Origin: Chara braunii
Lineage: Eukaryota; Streptophyta; Charophyceae; Charales; Characeae
DNA: 23,504 nucleotides
NCBI GenBank assembly: GCA_003427395.1
Contig: BFEA01000011.1
Coordinates: 2,375,302-2,398,805 of the forward strand
Reading direction: 5' to 3'
Made by a program: the position numbers and the translations under genes. Numbering within the stretch: the first letter of the stretch is position 1; each line of letters opens with the position of its first letter. The notes under the pieces are model-generated. The model did not search any database. It saw only the letters and a list, made by a program, of their open reading frames with translations, and was not told the origin of the DNA. Positions 1 through 13,700 of the stretch are shown one piece after another.

Positions 1-292
1 ACAAAAAAAAAAAAAAAAAAAAAAGTAGTTGCATTTTTGCCCACCGGCAGCACACGTTCTGGCATGGCATCGAGATCTCGGAGATATACTATTCCCGAAC
101 AGATCTTCACCGAGTCTACGATAGTCGATATGTTCATGATTTGTTTTCCAAACGTTCCATCGCACGAAATGTTTAAATTTTTATGATTTTATCCTACATC
201 GAAAATATAGTATTCCCAAACAGATCTTCACTTAGACTATAATATTCGGTATGTTCAGGATTTGTTTTGCAAACGTTCCATCGCAAGGAATG
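1..292. repeat. Two-copy imperfect tandem repeat, preceded by an A tract
   Basis: An A run (3-24) opens the window. Two related units follow at about 81-171 and 201-292, roughly 120 bp apart. Both contain ATTCCC-AACAGATCTTCAC, then TATGTTCA-GATTTGTTTT, then CAAACGTTCCATCGCA. Differences are mainly single substitutions. No reading frame or RNA fold is evident. This is probably a remnant of a local tandem or satellite array that may continue left of the window. Confidence 0.8.
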
Positions 293-461
293 AGCAGGAA
301 AAGACACCAAAGCGGGCGCACTCACAATTACATGCGCTGCCAACCAGCCCAGCCCCCCCTTCTGGCCAGTAGGCCAAACCCCTTTCCGCCACAGCCAGTG
401 TGAATACCGCCACAGTCTTAGTCAACATCGGGCCAAGTGGTGGCTTGTTTAACTGGTCATC

Positions 462-609
462 GAGTCTCCCTCCACTACTCGACATTCTAAACGCATCCGG
501 ACTGTGTTCCGGACCATATTCATTTGGACAGATCGAACATTTTGCACCGGAACCATAACCACAACTTGACATGATACTTTTAAAAATGTTGTGCAGTGGA
601 GCAAGGCCC
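462..609. mobile_element. MITE family A, copy 1 (148 bp, diverged terminal inverted repeats)
   Basis: The left end, containing CTCCACTACTCGACATTCTAAA, is an imperfect inverted match to the right end, which on the opposite strand reads GGGCCTTGCTCCACTGCAC followed by AACATTTTTAAA. The arms are about 30 bp. No coding capacity is present. The same ends occur at 821-911 and 22912-23026, so this is a dispersed non-autonomous DNA-transposon-like family. The interior differs from the other two copies. Target-site duplications are not clear, so exact borders are uncertain. Confidence 0.55.
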
Positions 610-820
610 AATGTCTCCCAAGTCCATACCCCACATCCAGCACGAGCGAACAAGTGTGTCCGCCTGCACCTGTGTGTGTGCACATGTGTGTGCACACTGC
701 ACGTATCCATGTTTCTTGTGCTGGTGTGTCCGATCCCTGCCCTTGCACCGCAGCAACCCATTTTCCAAGCACCTACCAAACCCTGCCGCGCCACCGCGGC
801 ACTCAAATTGTCCTAGCACG

Positions 821-911
821 GGTCTCGCTCCACTTCTCACTGCATGCATTCCATGCTCTCGCAGAAGATTCATTCTCATGTTGCAAATTTGGTGAGTCAT
901 GGAGCAAGGCC
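821..911. mobile_element. MITE family A, copy 2 (91 bp)
   Basis: The left end GGTCTCGCTCCACTTCTCAC and the right end, which reads GGCCTTGCTCCATGACTCACC on the other strand, form about 20-bp imperfect inverted repeats. The interior includes GAAGATTCATTCTCATGTTG and is clearly homologous to the interior of the copy at 22912-23026. It is non-coding. Confidence 0.65.
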
Positions 912-1249
912 CCACCACTTCGTTTTCCTCCTTGTCCCCCCAAGCCACATCACACAGCCAAAAATGTCCGGATCTTTTGAGAAACCCACGACCGCCGGCC
1001 ATTCAATTGGCCACGGGTGAGGCTTACATTTCGCCGTTGGGGCTCGCCCACCTTTCGAAAACATCCGAGCAGAGCAGAGTACCCGGCAGCAATGGGCATA
1101 TGACGGCATGCACACTGCTGATTACCCCACCCCCGGCTCATTGTGAAGCACCTGCAGCCAGCCAGCTATCGGAGTAAAGGGCGCTTTCGGTCAAATCAAC
1201 GATGCGTGGAGAGAGACCAGCTTGCATTCCATTTGCGCTCCAGTGCCAC

Positions 1250-1269
1250 TTTTTTTTTTTTTTTTTTTT
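1250..1269 (-). repeat. Homopolymer A20 on the gene's sense strand
   Basis: There is a run of twenty T on the plus strand, that is twenty A in the sense orientation of the large gene. It lies about 480 bp beyond the stop codon. It could be a simple repeat, the tail of a retroposed sequence, or the fossil poly(A) tail of a retrocopied gene. No matching target-site duplication was found beyond the gene's 5' end. Confidence 0.85.
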
Positions 1270-1406
1270 AATGCAATCCAGAACTGTGAAAGTCAAATGC
1301 ATTTGATTGTTTGCATCATGATACCGCAAACTGATCCAGCATATTATCGTTCCCATGAAGGAGGGTGGCGATGACTATGTCCAACACCACACTCGAATAG
1401 GATCGA

Positions 1407-1412
1407 TTTATT
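1407..1412 (-). promoter_or_regulatory. Possible polyadenylation signal AATAAA for the spatacsin-like gene
   Basis: A canonical AATAAA hexamer sits on the minus strand about 340 nt past the stop codon. Plant and algal poly(A) signals are often non-canonical, so this is only a candidate for the real 3' end. Confidence 0.3.
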
Positions 1413-1749
1413 GAAAAGTCTAGAACAACCTGCTACCTTGCCAAGAAAATGAATATCCTCCCACTCCCACTTTACATTCCCCAAACACATACGATCGATA
1501 CCTAACACTGGACAACAGCAGCGCAGACCAGCCAAACCAATGAACCCATCGCGAGATGATGTGATGTATACATCCCACACAACATCATCGGGCTAAATCA
1601 CTTGTGTTTTTTTGGGTAGGGTTCGCGTCTCACTCATTTCGGCTGGACTCCCCACGCGTCCAGTGCTCTAGTACCTCTCGTGCGCTATCTTTACAAGCTA
1701 CAACACTACAAAGATGGACAAGTTCTTTTGAGAAGATTCCCTGTCTTCT

Positions 1750-4700
1750 TTACATGATTGGTTGGTAAGTTCCACCGTGACCCTTGCGCAAAACAAGGGG
1801 CCCGGCTGTCTCTGGAACACGGTCCATCATTTGCATGCACATGTCAATTACATCCGGAAATCCAAGTGTGACGGTCGCCAGCTGTAATCGCAAGCGCATA
1901 TCCTTGGCCTGCCTGAGCAGCAGCCTAAATGACCTGGACAAGTATCTTCCGGTCTCGACAGGCACTCCACCTGGGAACCATTTGGGAAACTCAGAGGAGG
2001 TCCCACGCGCCGTGACTTCGGCCCGGTACACCCGTGCAAGCTCCATGAGAAGCGCATTGGTGAATGGCAGCGCCGACGCATACTCGAGAATGTATTGTTC
2101 TCTGCCGGGAATCAGCACCTGATTCCAGATTGGAGAGACCCACTCCGCAGGCTGGTTGAGCCAATAGGCGTTGGCGACAACCAAAGCTTCTTGGAACTGA
2201 GTTTGCTCTGCCATCAGCCTCCTAGCAGCAGACTCGGAGAGCTGCAGCCACATCATGTCCGGCATGCGAAGCTGAAGAGAAAGCAGCGACGCCTGGGCAA
2301 CGCACCGTGCAACTCCGACCCCACAATCTACCAACTTCCATGCCTCTGCTGCCTCAACATAAAGCTCCATGATGGCCAGAAGCTCATCGCTCTGGTCCAA
2401 GTTGCGCTTGGCGACCCAAAGTTTGACTCCTTCCTGTGCCGCGTTTTCCAGAGACTCGGCAATCTCGTGCGCCATGTTGAACCTATGGTACACCACTGCC
2501 ATGGACTCCATGTCATCAGGACGACAGCGCTTCAGTGCACTGAGGACAGCCATGCGGAACTCTCTGACACTTCCACGTATTTGAGGTCCGCTGTCAGAAG
2601 CTGCTCCTTTCCCAAGCAGTAGCTCAAGCTGACCATTCTGAATCAACAAGTCGAAGAGGAAACGCAAGGCGCGGAAATTGCTCACCCCAGTGAGAAGCCG
2701 AGCCAACGGCCGAAAAGCCGAGTCCCGAACATACGCATTTGCTCTCTCAGCTGCCAATGTCATAAGCACATCAATACCATCCAAGCATGCTGCCGAATCG
2801 TAGTAACGGTGTGCAAGGATCATCAACTCAACCTCACAGGCATGCGGGACATCATGTCCTCCGCTGATGACCAGCCTCATCAAGGCATGTCCAAGATCTG
2901 CGTCCTGTGGACACAGTTTTCCCCACTGTACAAAATCTGCCGGCCTCCAGATGAGAGGCGATGGCCCCTCTTCTCTGTCAGGAGCATCCAAGTACCCTCC
3001 ACGGTGAGCTGCCAACACGCCTTTTAAGAAGGACTCCGCTAGTATTTTTGCGATCGTCGCAGAGTCCATGTGACTCACGGACACAAGCGCATGGGCGATG
3101 GGAAGAGCGTCCTGGCCTTTGAGGGAGAGGAGCTGGAGCAACTCTGCTGGATTCTTCGAGGTAACTTCCGAATACGAGATACCCAGATACTCTGCCACCT
3201 GGAATAGAGTGAGGATGCGGCGACAATGGCCCCGCCCGTGTCCGTCCTTGCACGCATTCATAATTTCCAGCAGAATCTCCAATGGTGTGGCCTTCTGCAA
3301 GTCTTTGACAAACCCAGCTTTCTGAAGCTGCGACGTGACAGCCTGAGGAAGCACACAAGCTGCCTCACCGATCAGTGAACCAGCACTCGTTGAAGGCTTA
3401 GCATTAGGGGTCCCTCCTTTCGATAACCCAGTGCCTCCTCCACAGGCCTGTGCCACCTCCTCTGCTGTCTGCACCATGAGAAGGAGCTCGGTCAGTTTCT
3501 CTTCTCTCTCGCTTGCTCCCAATGAGAATCTCTCCGCAAGAAGTCGAGCAGGACCAACCTGACCCTCTTCAAGCAGCACAAACATGGCCTTCTCTGCACC
3601 TCGCCCACTTCTCACTGCCTCTCCGACTGCACCATCGTCGATGTCCTCGTCCACAACTGAGCGACGATTACCATTCCTTTCGCTTGCAGCACCTTCGTGG
3701 ACATCCGGAGCAGCTTCCCCTCCATGGTGTTCTCTTTGGGGACCCGCCACTCTCGCTGCAACCCCTTCTCCACCACTCACAGAGACAGCCATAACAACAC
3801 CTTCCTGCGGGCCCACCATCTGTAAACCTTCATGACTCCTTTTTCCCTGCAAGCCGATGCTTGGTTTCCCCGTCTTCGGTTCCATGGGACTCGCTGTTTC
3901 TACCACGCTTCGCTGGATTGCCAAATCAATGGCAATCATTGCCTGTGCCGTCTCTGCAACTAGGGGCGACTCACTGCCCTGTGGAAGGATGGGAGTTGAG
4001 CCATCAGCAGAGCTAGAAGAGGCAATGGCAGTGCCAGAGGTAGTTATAAACAACAACTGTGACCCTTCCCCCCTGTTTGCTGACGAAGCCTTTCCTAGGG
4101 CCTTGGACGATGTCGACGATCCCAGCAAAGAGTCGCCGCTGGCACGCAATTCAACAGCAAGCAACCAAATGCGCGTCTTCAGATCTTCTAGCTCAGAGAT
4201 CGGGCGGCAAGGGGAGGACTCGCTAACAGACCCACTCCACCACTGCAAGCAGAGCAAGAGAACTCTGTGAAGCTCCCTCTGAAAGTCGGCCTCCTCCAGC
4301 TCCTTAGCATGGCGCATGAAGAACCCCCCAGCCTTGCTGGGTGCGAGTTTATGTTTGAGAAACAGGGAGTGGCAGTGGCCCCAAACAGCAAGCCTCTCCT
4401 CCGCATCATCCCAGAGGAGATCTCTCCATTCTTCCAGCAGCGCCTCGGCCTGAGTGAGAGTTACTCGATCATATGCATGTTCAATTTCGCCAGCATACCT
4501 GTCGCACTCTTCGGCCCATCTATGTGCAGCATCCCATTGGTCAGCATCCTCCAAAGCATCCAAGATGCCATCAACCCCCAGAGCCGCAGAACTCGCCTCC
4601 TCGGCTTCTTCCTCCTCCCCTTCATAATCTTCCATCCCCCTATCCTCTTGATCTACATCATGCCACTCATGATGATCCCCCTTCTCCCCTCCTCCCTCTT

Positions 4701-7700
4701 GCGAAGTCTGTATCCACTTGTCGTTCAGTCCAGCATGCTCAATAATTTCCTCAGCTACATAGAGATGGCGGTAGCTCTCGCCAGCACACGCATTGCGAAG
4801 GCAGAAACTTTCTTCTCCTCTCATTTCTCCCTTGTTTCTCTTTCCGCCCATACTCAGACGACACCCGTGCCTCACCAGTGCTTTGTATATCGTCCCTAGA
4901 CGGGACCTACTACCATCCATGTCAACTTCACCCCCATTCCTCTTCAGGAGACTCTCGCTCCTTCCCTCCTCCCCTCCTCCCTCCCCAAAATCTATGCCCG
5001 CCAGCAGACTTAACAAACACCTGCGTTCATAACTGGTTGGGACTGCATCTAGTGTGGAATCTGCAGCAGCAACGGCAACAGCCGAAAGCCACACAGTTTT
5101 CACCTCTCTCTCCTCTATTGTTTTACATGCCGATCGCTCTTGAGCAAGGTTCACCGAGAAAGCGTGCAGCTGATTCCTGGCCTCCAAGAGACGCATCTGG
5201 GAGAACGCCTGCAGAAAGAGAAGAAAGTTCAGTAACGGTGATGTGGGCATGAACAACTCAAATGCCCTCAGAAGAAGATGGAAATACTTCTCCTTGCATA
5301 GGAGGGACGTCATTGCAACAAGGTGTGACCCCTTGTACCGTCTCCTGAAGCAGTCTCCTCTTCCTGACAGGAATTGCTGTTTCCTTCCTCCAACAGTTGT
5401 CTTGGATGGTGCTGTATCTGCCGCAGCAATAGTACCATTCCTGTTAAAACTCCTCCTCCTTCTGACTCCCTCTAGTGGTGGTTCGTCAGAAGTGGCACTG
5501 GCATCGGACTCCGCACTGTAGAATGTGCCATCACTACCTAGCGAGCCTTGCCGTGCAAGTAGGTTTTCTGTGCCATTCCCACCCTCCCCTCCACCGGTTG
5601 ATAATGGTTGCAAAGCAGAGTGATGAGACGTGGATGACACACACGTCAGTGCATCCGAAGACTGCTTTGAAATCCGACCCTTTCTGGCAGGTGCCACAAG
5701 GACCTCCCTCCGTTGCCTCTTCCTAGGCCTCTGCTCCGGAGTGGTCAATTCAACTGTCCCGTACAAACCCACACCGTTCGTCCCTGCCACGGATCGGTTT
5801 TCATAATCACCTTGAAAACCTTCTGTCCGCAATTCCGTCTCTGCAGCTATTGCAGCGCTGCTGGTTTCTCGATTGTCCAAATCACCAGCACCTGAGGTCA
5901 GCCCCACTAAGCTGCTGCCATCGTTGTCCTCCACATCATCATAAACAGTTGCTGTAGCAGCTACACCATCGCTAGCAGGTGGACATGTCGTGGGAAGAGG
6001 AGCCGTAAGAAACGCAGGGTCTGAAATCGCTGGTATTATTCTAAGACTTACAGCTACAATCTCGATCCAACAAATCAAACAGTCCAGGGGAGAAACATCG
6101 TCGAAACAAGATGCCACAACTGCTAGCAACGACCACCTCTCCTCTCTTGCACGCTGGAGGAGGGCTTTGCCTGGATGTGTGAGTGCTTCACACTCTCCCA
6201 CCACACTGAAGAGCTCAGAGAGTGGCGGTCCACCGGCATAAGGGCCCCACAGCCATCCATCCTTGTCCACAAAACCCTTTGCGACCCTGGCAGTTGCGGG
6301 AAAGACGGGGGAAGAAAGAGAGTGGGCAGTAGTAGTAGTAGGGGTGCCCCCCCCGCCTGCTCTCGCTGCACACATTGCAACAGTATCCCTTGTGTTCTGC
6401 TGGACAGCTAGTCTACTACTCCGCTGCAGCATAACTCCCGCCGACAACACTGGTTGATGGAGAGTTGGTGGGATCAGTGCTTCAGAAGTTGTTGCCATGG
6501 CTTGAAGATTGTCGAGCACTATTATAATATGACTGCGGAGCCCTGGATCCGTGAACTCCGCAGCTGCAAGAGACCGCACCTGGGCCAGAGAATATCCTCC
6601 TGCCTGCGCCTCTGCCAAGAAACCAATCCAGTCGTTCTCTTCAGCAAGACGGCGCAGGTAAGTGGTCCTCGGAGAGATGTGATGAATCTTGCAGAAAGCT
6701 GACATCAACGCCCACCGGTCACTCGTGACTCGTTGTTCACCCCTCATTTTGGACCAATCACCACCCACTTTGCCAGCCAACCAACCACCTATGGAAGCTG
6801 CAGAGGAGGGGAGCCACATTGTGATCGTGGATGCAGCAGTGGCAACTCCAGAAGCACCCCTTTCTGCACCAGATGCCGCAGCTGACCTTGCGTCACTACC
6901 ATCACCGCCTTGATTACCTTCTGACAAAACACTTGCTAGCTCCAAGTATTTCAACATCGCCATAACCACACTACTCGCCTTCGGCCGTAGGGTTCCTCCT
7001 GCACCCACTGATGCACCTCCAGGTTGATCCCTTTCCCCTCCCGCAACATCCACCACCGGATATGCACCTATTCCTCCCACCCTGTACTCATCCCCCAACC
7101 CTCGGGCAAGCGCACCGGCCACATCATCGATCAACGAGTCCACTGACATTCCCAGCACAGACGCTGTCTCCTCGAGATTTACCCTCCTGCTCTCGGATAA
7201 GCCCAGCCGCCCTTGCTGGGTGTTGACGAGTTGCCTCTTGCCCATGAACTGGGAAATGCGATGCAATGCTGCCACATCTACATGTAGGTTGAGAGTTGGA
7301 GCCCCGCAGAGATCCAACAGGCAAGCACACGCCGTCACGACTGCAGTGTTGTTGTACTCCTGCAATGCAATTGGCATAACAATGGAGAACAAATCGTCCT
7401 CCTCCTCTACCGACAGCGGCACAAGCAATGCCATTGTTTCCTCATCTGACTTGTGTTGATCCTGTTGGTTATCATCATTGATCAGCATCCCCCCAACTGC
7501 ATCACCTCCTGCGGACTTAGATGATTGTTTTTCCCCCACAACGTGGTTGGTGTTGCTGCTCCTGGTGCCCCCAGCAGGGCTCTTTCTGTCCAAACGTCGA
7601 GCCAGAAAGCAGTCAAAAGCCTTCAATGGTCGGTTTTGCAGGAGGTAATACTCCATCCCCATGGCAACTTCCTGAGAAGACGGAGAATAGAAGGTCTGTT

Positions 7701-10700
7701 CAGTGACCCGCTGCAGCCACCGCTCCCAAGCGGACACCTCTGCTTCCAGTAGCACAATGGACGAATCCGAGTCAACGTTCTTTCTCATGCCTTGCATTCC
7801 AGCCATCTCAGAGACAGCTGCAGCAACGAGTGCCTCCCTCGTCTCCCATGACCAGGACTTACCGTCCGCGGCAGGGCCGCCAACTGCCATAGCCAAGAGC
7901 TTCCGCAAGTTCCAAGGAAAGCTAGGTGGCAGCATTCGTAGCAGGGAAGTGTCCCCTCTCCACGAACTAAAGAACTGCTGCCGCCACACCAAATACGTTG
8001 ACAGCTGTTTGCTTTCCTCAGCTGCATACTCATTTTGAGGAGCAGACCAAAACAAAGACCAGAGAGATGTACCCCGGCCCTCAACATCTTGTCGACTCCC
8101 TTCCACATCTGTCCTCCCCCTTTTCACCTCTTCTTCCAAAGCTCTCCGTAACGTTGGATACTCTTTGAGCCCCGCCAACAGTCTATCTACCCTGCAGAAC
8201 CAAGAAGGCCTTGAAGGAGGAGCAGGATTGAAAAACGGCAACAACTCCTGGTTTCCATCCTCAGCAGCTGCAGCAGCAGCAGCAGCACCACCACCACCAC
8301 CACCTAGGTACGCTGTTCTCTCGCTCGTATACTGCACATGTGCGCCAGGTCGGCCTAATAGTGATCCCATCAAGCCATCATCATGAATACCATCATCATC
8401 ATCAACGCCATCATCAACACCATCATCAATGCCCTCATCAATGCCCTCATCAATGCCCTCATCCGCACAATCACCCCCATCCTCGAGTCGAGCCGTGCTC
8501 GGCGAAGGAGTATGCTCGGAGGGTGACGTGGGCATCATCCATTCTGCTGTGTTGTTGTCAAAGCAAGAGTGGACCGCCGGCACCAAGCAGCTTTCCAATG
8601 GCACAGGGGCATGAACAAGCATGGCTAGTGCCACCATGATAGCGTCGTCGCCTCCCTCTCTGGCAATGCCGTCGACCGTCAGATATTCAAGCAGCTTATC
8701 GTCCCGTTCATCGCCATCAGCATGACGATGACCCACATCGTCAGGACAAGTTGCGGAAGCAGAGAGGGAAGAAGAGACGACACCTGCCTGCTGTGTCTGA
8801 CAACGGTGAAGGCGGCGAAGATTGAGTGTAAAACGCGCATTTGCGAGAGAAGCTTCGTACTCGGAAGACTCCCCTAGGCGCGAGAGAATGAGCCAATGAG
8901 CCCAGTGGCAATCGCCCGCCGCGACCCGAAACAAGCCTACAGAAGACGAATCCAAACCCAGACAATGGTGATCTAAATATAGCTGCAGCACGTGAGGCAG
9001 ATTCTGCTTCACGCATTGCTGCACAACGAGGGGATGGACCCCCTCTATCGCCGCGGGTAATGATTCTTCCAAGCTGCCTTCTCGGGCCGCCGATGCCCGG
9101 GTACCTGCCGAGCCTTGGGCCTTCTTCCATGCTGCTGCTGGTGCTCGTAGTTTTTTCTGTGCCGGCATGAACACCCCCGCCCTAGCCAACAATGTCAAAA
9201 GCTCAGAAGCCTTCCACGACTGCCTTGGGAGGAAAATGCGATACCTTGCGAGGATCTCTGCCATCGTCGCATACAGAGTCTGCGTGCACAGTGGACCCAG
9301 GTCCACGTTCAACAACTTCACCTCCCCGATCACAAAATGAACCTGCTCCAGGGTAGTGACTTCAGGTTCAAAAAAGCGGGTATCACCGACCCCCCACTTG
9401 TCCCCTCCCGGGTGGGTCTCTTTCTCAGCAGCACCCGTTCCACTGGCCTCTCTAGCATCCGCCAGAGCAATGTCATCCTCCCATCCGACTGTGCTCAAGC
9501 CCACCTGTTGCTGCCTCTGGCCCTTCTTTTGCCCGCAACGACTTCCTCCTCCATCCTCCTGAAACTCCTCAAGGGAGACCTGGAGCTCAGCAGATTGCAA
9601 GTACGCGTCTGGAATGCTCTGCACAGGAAGCTTCTGCAGCTGTCCAATATCGTCATGTGCCACGAGTAGCTGCAGCTTCGCCTCCCAGACAAACGGCCCA
9701 GCTGGTACGATACCCCTTTCCAAGAAGATGCGGGCCAGAGTGAATCGATCCCACTGCCCAACCCATGTCGCAGCAACTGTCAGGTACCCACTTCTGCGAA
9801 ACAGACTCTCTTCATCTTCGTCACTCTCTTCCGCGCCTTCTTCTTGTCCTCCTCCTCCTCCTCCCAACTCCTCTGTATCCTTCTTCCCCCCTCCTCTGCG
9901 TTCTCCTTCCCCTCCTCTTGCTTCTTTTCCTCCTCCTCCTCCTCCTACTACTACTGTTTTTGTCATTACCCCTTCTGCTGCTGCGGCTCTTGTACTGCCA
10001 CTGTTTCCCTTCCCCCAGGTCCCCAGCACGACGCCATCCACCTCCCCAAACTCCACGTTAAGCATGCCGCCTTCGACTGATGTCCCCTCTACGACTCTCT
10101 CCCCTCCTCGTCCTGGCTGCGGAGCTGCAGCCGCATCGTCGTCAGATGCGTCTATGGGCGCAAACACTCCCTTGCGCACACCATATGCATCTTCAAAACT
10201 CGGATTGGGATAGGCCAATTCCAGCCCCTCGACAGTCTGGAGGAGCCGAGCATCCTTGACGGTCAGCATGCCCCTCGACTCTAGCTCCTTGGCCGCCATT
10301 CTGCGAAGATCTCTCCTTAAGCAGCCAAAAGCCAGATCTCTGAGGACGCTCTCCACGTCGTGACCCAATCTCCGCAGGGCCACTATCGCTGTGTTCACTT
10401 TCCCCTTGGCAAACAGGTCGTAGACGATCCCCTGAGCTATTTCCTGCACCTCTTCGAATACCTTATCTGTCTCTGTCAGGGCCTCCTTCCCTCCTGATGC
10501 CCTCTCCTCCCCCCCTTTACCAGCAGCTCCCCCCGTTCTCTGTCTCTGCTGCGAGGAGGAGGAGGATGCCTGCTCGCGCCCATCGGGCCCCTGCTCTCTT
10601 TGCAAATGAAACCCACCTTCCTGAGAGTCGACCGGCTTCCTTTGCTGCAAGTAGACTACGGCAAGCGCCACCCGTCCGGACTTCAACGCATCCTTCACAA

Positions 10701-13700
10701 CCACGGCTTTGTCACACCGATCCCGTTCCCAGCGGGCGAACATCTCCCCGGGCGTTTCCACATGCGGGCGGCGCAGGACCACGCTGGACGAATTCTCCTC
10801 GACAGACGAAGTGCCCATCGCTGCATCCGCGGACCTGCTCCCCCCTCCGACTGCAGCTAAGCTTAGGCTGAGACCCGAACCCGTGCGCGGAAAACCCTGT
10901 CCACCGCCGACGCCGGCCACAACCAAGCTCCCGCCTTCCGCCGCCGCTCTTGACCGCGGTGTATCGCCTCTCAACGACCCGCCCGACGCCGTCGTGACGG
11001 CAAGAAGATTGTGCGAGGAGGATCCCTTGGCCTGTGTCCTCGTCTGAAGCCGTCGTACCGTTTGCAAGTAATTACTTATGTCCCTCAGTTCCTGTCGGGC
11101 GACCGCTCTGGGACTTGAAGAAGAAGCTCCTCCTGGCTGAGAGCTAGGGGATCGTTCCTTGCTGGCCACCCCGTGGGGGAGACCTGATGACGGAAGAGAT
11201 CGATTCCTCTCATCAGTGGGACTGGCGCTGGGGAATCCCGATGGCAACGGCGCAGCGTCTGCCACCGAGGGAACTGCTGCTGCGGAGGAGGAGGAGGAGG
11301 AGGAGGAGGAGGTCGACGATGGTGTTGATCCTGATCGACCTCTTGACGCCCCATCATCCCCGCGCTTGGACCTCTCTTTCTCTGTCGGCGTATCAGGACG
11401 TGCTTCCGTCCTCGTCTTCTGCAGCCAAAAGTGGCGGCTACGGAGTTCTCTCATCGCGTGTGTACGAATCACCCCCGAGGCAAACCGCGCAGCCACGGCC
11501 AGCAGCTTAGCGGCCTGCACTTGATCCTTGCTGTCCTGAGGCGTGTTATGCATAAGATCGACGGCTGCAAAGACGAGCCTACGCAATGCAGGTCGCGAGG
11601 CCTTCGCCATAGCCAGTTCCTCCAAAGCCCTCTCTATGGGTCCCATCTGGTTATGGGACAAGGCAATCTCCAGACTGCGTAACTTCAATGGCAAGGGATC
11701 CCATCCGTTCAACGAGAGCAAGAGATCGGCTTGCTTAGAGCCATCGAAGATGAGCGTGCGCTCCAGAACCGCCATTTTCCAGCAATTGGCAGCTAAGAGC
11801 TGTTGCTGCTCTTTATGATTCTGCACGTTGCGCCAGGAGGAGACTTCTTCTTCTTCTTTCTCCTTCCCCTCTTCCTCCTCCTCCCCCTTCTTCTCCCCGC
11901 AAGGGCGCCCCGCCTCTCCTCTGGACCTTCCCCCCCCCTGATGCCCTCCCTCTCCCTCTGCCATCATCAAGGTCATCGCGTCGCGCAGTCTCCCGTAACT
12001 ACGATTCCCGCCAGCCTGCTTCTCGCGCTGAGTCCCCCGCTGCTGGAAAAGTGGAGGCAGGAGTGCGAAGAGTCCCCCGCTGCTGGCGACGTACAGTCTC
12101 GATCCCACGCGTACCGGGATCGCACTCTCCTCACCTCCCAGAGCAGCTATCGTCGCGCTCCACATCCCCGTTTCTTCGCTAAGTGAGCCCTCTTGCCCGC
12201 GACCTACTCGGCAGTCGTCGCCTGCGTGCGCTGCCACCCGAAACCGAAACCACCCAATCGCATACCCCTTGCCTCCGTCCAAAGAATACAACCCCACGAT
12301 GGCAAGGGGGGTTAGGACGAAATCCAACAGCTCCCCGCTCTTCCACGGAGGGAGAAACACCGACCTGCTCGCCATCGTCGCAGTGGGGGGCAGTTCCTTC
12401 ATCGACCACCAATCTCTGCCGCTCCTGCTATGTTGTTGATCATCAAGCGATGAGCTCCGTTCAGGAGGGAATACGCCGGTGCCATTCCGCAACCGTGTGC
12501 TCCTCGCACCACCTTCTCCTCCTCCTCCTCCTCGTGTCGGCCCCGCCTTGTCCTCCTCTATTTTCCTCCCCTTGAGACCAAAGCTCAATGGGCCGATATC
12601 CATTCCCGCTGCTTCCCAGGGGAAACAACACGCCATTTTCCTCCTGCAGCCTTCCTGACCCGTAGTAGGGGGCCCGACAAGCACGAGCGCCGATCCCGAC
12701 GAAGCCGATGATGTGTCATCATCGCCCTCCCTCTTCCACGGGCTCTCCGCCGCAAGCCCGGCAGCGTACACAACTCCCCTCTCGTCCGCAATAGCGACGA
12801 GTTTGCAATCGCCGCTGAGTTTCATTTTCCTAAACACCGCCCGCTCTTCGCGAGATCGCCCCCCACGATTCCGCACGTCCAGATCCCTACTCTCGTTTAA
12901 CGGCGGCGACGATGCAGGAGGAGGGAGGGCCGCCACCCCCGTCGCCGCCGCCGACCCCGACGTCACTCCGCCCATATCTCTACTGGCTGCGGCTCGACGA
13001 AGCAGGCAACCCCCGGCACCGATCCCGCACTTCAAGGGTACGTCAATCACCGCCAGAGGGCGCCCTCCTCCCGCCCGCGCGCTCCACGTGTACACGCAAC
13101 CATCCGCACGGAGAGCGAAGAAGGACCCCCCCCCCACCCCGTAGGACACGAAATGGGGAACGCAGGTTGCCACATTGCCCCCGCGGCGAAGATCGACGGC
13201 GGACATCGCCTCTAGGCTTGATACGTGAACACTCATTATAATCGCAACTCGCGGAAGACGCGCCAATATCACGCTATGATCGAGATCCTCAACCGAACCA
13301 AGAGGAGTAGTAGGCGGACTAAGAGGGGCAGGAGGAGGAGGTTCGCCCTTCACACCTACTCCCTCCGTAACGATCATTGCTAACATGTGCTTGCGTTCGT
13401 CGGCTACGATCTCGGTGATAACACCTGTCTGGGAGAGAGGCCGGGTCTTCGCCGTCGTCTGCGGCGGCTGAGGCGGAGACGCGCCATTCTCCCCCCGCCT
13501 TGCCACCGCTGAGCTCGAAGAAGAAGCAGCGGGGTGGTGTTCTTCCAACGGAGTTTCTCTCGTGCTTGCGACCTCCGCGAAGGACATTAAAGTGCCATAG
13601 CCTGCCGAAGTCCTGCTCAGACGAAGTGCCACGTGGCGCGCATCGCGCGAGAGAGACGCCGTGTCTGGCAATCTGACAACAGCGCGCCATCGCTCCTGAT

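Larger units (their letters stand above)
912..1749. other. Intergenic and presumed 3'UTR/downstream flank of the spatacsin-like gene
   Basis: No supported gene is present. Short frames on both strands have no recognisable domains. The part nearest 1750 should include the 3'UTR of the minus-strand gene. A 20-T run (1250-1269) and one AATAAA hexamer on the minus strand (1407-1412) are the only notable signals. Confidence 0.6.

Noticed and set aside
4267-4899. 210-aa plus-strand frame with hydrophobic stretches
   Set aside because: It is antisense to conserved spatacsin coding sequence; its hydrophobic look comes from the complement of acidic codons.
5972-6051. Possible intron inside the gene (GTAAGT at 6051-6046 to an AG at 5972)
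   Set aside because: Removal would take out 80 nt and break the frame; other nearby acceptors give 31 or 100 nt, also not multiples of three.
8387-8463. CRISPR-like short repeat array
   Set aside because: Units are contiguous 12-mers with no spacers, in frame within a eukaryotic gene.
8340-8639. His-rich plus-strand protein (HHHQ...HQCPHQCP)
   Set aside because: It is only the complementary reading of the DEGI minisatellite in the spatacsin-like gene.
9614-10213. Long plus-strand frame (199 aa) opposite the large gene
   Set aside because: It is the mirror of GC-rich, triplet-repeat coding sequence. Its protein is Pro/Ser/Leu homopolymers without motifs.
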